Shown here: positions 60,919 through 64,000 of the stretch, one piece after another | How the letters are laid out: the number at the start of each line of letters is the position of its first letter | Numbering within the stretch: position 1 is the stretch's first letter | Program-made: the position numbers and the translations under genes | Notes under the pieces: generated by a model | Seen by the model: the letters and a program-made list of their open reading frames with translations, nothing else | The model's database searches: none | What the model was told of the DNA's origin: nothing | Assembly: GCA_017935745.1 (NCBI GenBank) | Contig: JAGBGX010000013.1 | Location: 33,170 to 97,169 of the forward strand | Length of the DNA: 64,000 nucleotides | From: Treponema sp. | Lineage (GTDB): Bacteria; Spirochaetota; Spirochaetia; Treponematales; Treponemataceae | Direction of reading: 5' to 3'

Positions 60919-63135
60919 CTACCGTGCACCCGCAGATCTGAGCACTCCGATTACGTCAGATGCATTGTTCATTCTTGCACAGTCAAGTGCCGTATTTCCA
61001 TATTCATCCCTTGCATGTACATTTGCCCCTGACGCTATAAGCAGTCTTGCCACATCCACTGAATTGTTTTCCGCCGCAGTCATAAGCACTGTATGCCCCT
61101 TATCATTCTCCATATTTACATCTGCACCATCTTCTATAAGAAGTCTTGCTACATCTGCTGCATTGTGTATTGCCGCAAATCCAAGTGCAGTACTATATCC
61201 ACTACTTCCTGTTTCATTTACATCTGCCCCAGCATCAATCAGAAGCCGTGCTACATCAGCCGAATTACGATTTGCAGTATACATAAGCGCAGTGGCACCG
61301 GCATGAAAGTCTTTCGCATCTACATTCGCTCCAGAATCAATAAACAGTTTTGCCACATAAGAATTTCCAGTCATTGCGCAAAACATGAGCGTTGTAATAC
61401 CATCGTCATTCCTTGCATTTACATCCGCTCCATTTCTTATAAGAAACGGTATCATATCAACATTGAAAGTAGATATAGACCAAACAAACGCCGTATAACA
61501 GTCCGCCCTTGCGGCTATCAGTATCTTTGCCGCGTCCGCCGCGTTGTTCATTGCCGCAATCATGAGCGCTGTCCAGCCATTGGCTGTCTTTGCGTTCACG
61601 TCAGCTTTTGCGGCTGTCAGCGCCTTCGCCGCGTCCGCCGCGTTGTCCTGTGCCGCAATCATGAGCGCTGTCCAGCCATTGGCATCCTTTGCGTTCACGT
61701 CAGCCCCTGCGGCTATCAGCGCCTTCGCCGCGTCCGCCGCGTTGTTCATTGCCGCAATCATGAGCGCTGTCCAGCCATTGGCTGTCTTTGCGTTCACGTC
61801 AGCTTTTGCGGCTGTCAGCGCCTTCGCCGCGTCCGCCGCGTTGTTCATTGCCGCAAGCATGAGCGCTGTCCAGCCATCGTCTTTCTTTGCGTTCACGTCA
61901 GCTTTTGCGGCTGTCAGTACCTTCACCGCGTCCGCCGCATTGTTCGCTGCCGCAATCATGAGCGCTGTCCAGCCATCGCCAACCCTTGCATTCACATCAG
62001 CTTTTGCGGCTGTCAGTACCTTCACCGCGTCCGCCGCATTGTTCGCTGCCGCAATCATGAGCGCTGTCCTGCCCTTGTCATTCTTTGCGTTCACGTCAGC
62101 CCTTGCGGCTGTCAGCGTCTTTGCCGTGTCCGCCGCGTTGTTCGCTGCCGCATACATGAGCGCTGTCCAGCCAGTGTCTGTCTTTGCGTTCACGTCAGCC
62201 CTTGCGGCTGTCAGCACCCTTGCCGCGTCCGCCGCGTTGTTCGCTGCCGCATACATGAGCGCTGTCCAGCCCTTGTCGTCCACTGCGTTCACGTCAGCCC
62301 TTGCGGCTGTCAGCGCCTTTGCCACGTCTGCCGCGTTTTTCGCCGCCGCAATCATGAGCGCTGTCCCGCCATCGGCTTGCTTTGCGTTCACGTCAGCTTT
62401 TGCGGCTGTCAGCGCCTTTGCCGCGTCCGCCGCGTTTTCCTGTGCCGCATACATGAGCGCTGTCCAGCCCTTGTTATCCTTTGCGTTCACGTCCGCCCTT
62501 GCGGCTGTCAGCACCCTTGCCGCGTCCGCCGCGTTGTTCGCTGCCGCATACATGAGCACTGTCACGCCCTTGGTATTCTTTGCGTTCACGTCAGCCCCTG
62601 CGGCTATCAGCGCCTTTGCCGCGTCCGCCGCATTGTTAAATGCCGCAGTCATGAGCGCTGTCCCGCCAGTGTCTGTCTTTGCGTTCACGTCAGCCCTTGC
62701 GGCTGTCAGCGTCTTTGCCGTGTCCGCCGCGTTGTTCGCTGCCGCATACATGAGCGCTGTCCAGCCATCGCCATCCTTTGCGTTCACGTCAGCCCTTGCG
62801 GCTGTCAGTATCTTTGCCGCGTCCGCCGCGTTGTACTTTGCCGCAATCATGAGCGCTGTCACGCCATCGCCATCCTTTGCGTTCACGTCAGCCCTTGCGG
62901 CTGTCAGTATCTTTGCCGCGTCCGCCGCGTTGTTCGCTGCCGCAATCATGAGCGCTGTCACGCCATCGCCATCCCTTGCGTTCACGTCAGCCCCGGCATT
63001 TATAAGCCGCTGCACCTCCGCAGCATCATTCCTTTCTGCCGCCGATATGAGCGCATCTTCCTTCTCGCCTGCATACGCGGAAACAGCCGCCGCGCACAGC
63101 ATGAGAGCCGCAATCACGCTCTTCATCCTTCTCAT
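60919..63135 (-). CDS. secreted protein made of about 20 ankyrin repeats
   Basis: 738 residues. Signal peptide MKSVIAALMLCAAAVSAYAG after MRR. About fifteen near-identical 33-residue ankyrin repeats follow (ADVNAKDGDGWTALMIAAAN, then NAADAAKILTAAR). After a non-repeat insert (FVWSISTFNVDMIPFL) come five more diverged ones. It should form a long solenoid in the periplasm or outside. The near-identity of the DNA units suggests recent expansion. AAAGGAGGATTTAGT precedes the ATG. It resembles the small ankyrin lipoprotein at 37904-38347. Confidence 0.9.
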   Translation of the reverse strand: MRRMKSVIAALMLCAAAVSAYAGEKEDALISAAERNDAAEVQRLINAGADVNARDGDGVTALMIAAANNAADAAKILTAARADVNAKDGDGVTALMIAAKYNAADAAKILTAARADVNAKDGDGWTALMYAAANNAADTAKTLTAARADVNAKTDTGGTALMTAAFNNAADAAKALIAAGADVNAKNTKGVTVLMYAAANNAADAARVLTAARADVNAKDNKGWTALMYAAQENAADAAKALTAAKADVNAKQADGGTALMIAAAKNAADVAKALTAARADVNAVDDKGWTALMYAAANNAADAARVLTAARADVNAKTDTGWTALMYAAANNAADTAKTLTAARADVNAKNDKGRTALMIAAANNAADAVKVLTAAKADVNARVGDGWTALMIAAANNAADAVKVLTAAKADVNAKKDDGWTALMLAAMNNAADAAKALTAAKADVNAKTANGWTALMIAAMNNAADAAKALIAAGADVNAKDANGWTALMIAAQDNAADAAKALTAAKADVNAKTANGWTALMIAAMNNAADAAKILIAARADCYTAFVWSISTFNVDMIPFLIRNGADVNARNDDGITTLMFCAMTGNSYVAKLFIDSGANVDAKDFHAGATALMYTANRNSADVARLLIDAGADVNETGSSGYSTALGFAAIHNAADVARLLIEDGADVNMENDKGHTVLMTAAENNSVDVARLLIASGANVHARDEYGNTALDCARMNNASDVIGVLRSAGAR
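61500..63000 (-). repeat. 99-bp tandem repeats coding ankyrin units
   Basis: About fifteen copies of a 99-bp unit with phrases such as GCGTCCGCCGCGTTGTT recurring. Because the unit is a multiple of three and biased in composition, both antisense frames also stay open. Confidence 0.9.
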
Positions 63136-63176
63136 ACTAAATCCTCCTTTGCGCTTTGAGCCCGCGCGATGAATTT

Positions 63177-63626
63177 TCAGCTATCTTGGCGTCTTCTAAG
63201 TTCGTTTGCCACTGCCGCAGCATAGGCCTGCTTTTTGCTCACGCATTTTGCGCCGATTGGGGACAGCACAAATTTTGCTGTTTTCGCCTGGACAACACCG
63301 GCAGGAATCCCGATTATTGTAAAAAATGAAACAATCGCCATGACCACATAAACCACCGCAAGCACAAGGCCGATCGGAAACCAGATGATGTTCAATACCC
63401 GCCCGCCGGTTTTTCTTGCCGCGGAAACATTTTCCTCGCCTTTCAGCTCTGTTTCCCTGATGATTTCTTTTCCGAACGGAAACGCCGAAAGCTTTGCGAA
63501 CTGCAAGCAGGCCTTTCCAATCGGAATGCCGATAATCGTGATGCTGAACAAAGCGGCCAGCGCCAGCCATAGCAGCGCAACGATTTCACCTCCAAAGATG
63601 AACCAGATAAGATTTAGCAAACCCAT
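63177..63626 (-). CDS. yccF: YccF family inner-membrane protein
   Basis: 149 residues. Two copies of the YccF module: LNLIWFIFGGEIVALLWLAL with IIGIPIGKACLQFAKLSAFP, and LNIIWFPIGLVLAVVYVVMA with IIGIPAGVVQAKTAKFVLSP. Four membrane helices; function unknown. ATG 63626 follows GGAGGTGGCAAC; the longer frame is rejected. Confidence 0.9.
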   Translation of the reverse strand: MGLLNLIWFIFGGEIVALLWLALAALFSITIIGIPIGKACLQFAKLSAFPFGKEIIRETELKGEENVSAARKTGGRVLNIIWFPIGLVLAVVYVVMAIVSFFTIIGIPAGVVQAKTAKFVLSPIGAKCVSKKQAYAAAVANELRRRQDS

Positions 63627-63758
63627 GTTGCCACCTCCAAAATATATGTTCCGCATATTGCAGAATTTAAAACTGCCTGCGAATTCCCCGGGAACAAGCA
63701 AGGCGTTTTTTTCACGAGAAAACGAGAGGACTGCTCCCGTCGCAGGGCAAATCCCCGC

Positions 63759-64000
63759 TTACTCTGCCTCGTCCGAAGAAGCCGCGGACTTCTTCTTTCC
63801 GCCCAGCACTTCCTGCCTGAAGTGCGCTATCTCCGTGTTCGCATAATCAATGAACGCCTCGTAGCCGGCCTCGCCCTCAATGAGCGCGTGCGCGTTCACG
63901 TGGCTCACCAGCTCCCGGTACGCCCCGTCGCTCGCAGCCCGAGCCGCTTTCAATGCGCCCGCAGTCCTTGCCGAGCGCTCGTCCGTGCGCTGGCCCGTAA
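63759..64000 (-). CDS. C-terminal part of an uncharacterised helical protein
   Basis: 80 codons are visible; the 5' part lies beyond the window. Sequence such as AYRELVSHVNAHALIEGEAG and YEAFIDYANTEIAHFRQEVL, ending with a Lys/Ser/Ala tail, recalls DUF6261-type proteins of gut bacteria, but the evidence is thin. The 132 bp between its stop and the YccF ATG show no clear feature. Confidence 0.55.
   Translation of the reverse strand, partial: TGQRTDERSARTAGALKAARAASDGAYRELVSHVNAHALIEGEAGYEAFIDYANTEIAHFRQEVLGGKKKSAASSDEAE

Noticed and set aside
61093..63172. Two very long plus-strand open frames (688 and 542 codons) opposite the ankyrin gene
   Set aside because: They exist because a 99-bp unit keeps all frames in phase and lacks stops. 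The proteins are monotonous antisense readings (Cys/Arg or Ala/Ser-rich), without ribosome sites; the minus strand has the signal peptide and true ankyrin repeats.

Overview
The window reads as chromosomal DNA of a Treponema-like spirochaete. The support is a class I lysyl-tRNA synthetase, a FliE-type flagellar protein with spirochaete-style wording, a large TPR protein resembling the periplasmic flagellar collar protein FlcA, an LL-diaminopimelate aminotransferase, many signal-peptide and lipoprotein genes, and a poly-G promoter. The metabolism looks anaerobic and fermentative: phosphotransacetylase, GTP-type PEP carboxykinase, a flavodiiron protein, a 2-hydroxyacyl-CoA dehydratase activase, histidine ammonia-lyase and a GH3 glucosidase. 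I assign no species. I saw no rRNA, tRNA, CRISPR array, prophage or complete insertion sequence.

Layout. 1-7757 (minus): TolQ/ExbB start, two secreted unknowns, and a 1540-residue activase fusion. 7758-15954: a 41-bp structured tandem repeat, a Na/Pi cotransporter, a lipoprotein behind a poly-G promoter, hpf, rpoN (with a duplicated 3' tail), a DUF1015 gene and a TrpB2-type synthase. 15955-17200: a repeat-rich zone in which a YafQ-type toxin gene is split by an array of four hairpins. 17206-28413: NifX-like, pckG, phosphohexomutase, lysS, hutH, flavodiiron protein, pta and ilvE.

28518-35285 is an accessory cluster. A divergent XRE regulator faces a strong promoter with an inverted-repeat operator. 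Behind it lie a FliE homologue, a Cys-rich mini-protein, a YkvA-domain protein, a coiled-coil/zinc-ribbon protein and three Sel1-repeat proteins. The last Sel1 protein carries an N-terminal domain that aligns without gaps to the FlhB export-switch domain. Two flagellar-export-like parts in one unusual operon make it the best candidate here for an undescribed system.

35320-54755 is mostly housekeeping: MATE exporter with a D12 methylase, ankyrin lipoprotein, dapL, DUF2259 protein, DGK1-like kinase, FlcA-like TPR protein, glycogen-binding protein, gpsA-ffh, ndk, a Lys/Ala-rich protein, fabD-fabG-fabF-fabZ and ptsN. 54756-64000: a hairpin-rich spacer, a divergent AraC regulator and circularly permuted GH3 glucosidase, then an FRG-domain / leucine-rich-repeat pair, a long ankyrin protein, YccF, and the end of an uncharacterised gene.

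A window-wide pattern is that at least eleven genes have a sigma-70 -10 box ending 6-8 nt before the ATG and no Shine-Dalgarno. This predicts leaderless mRNAs. Genes inside operons have normal AGGAGG-type sites.
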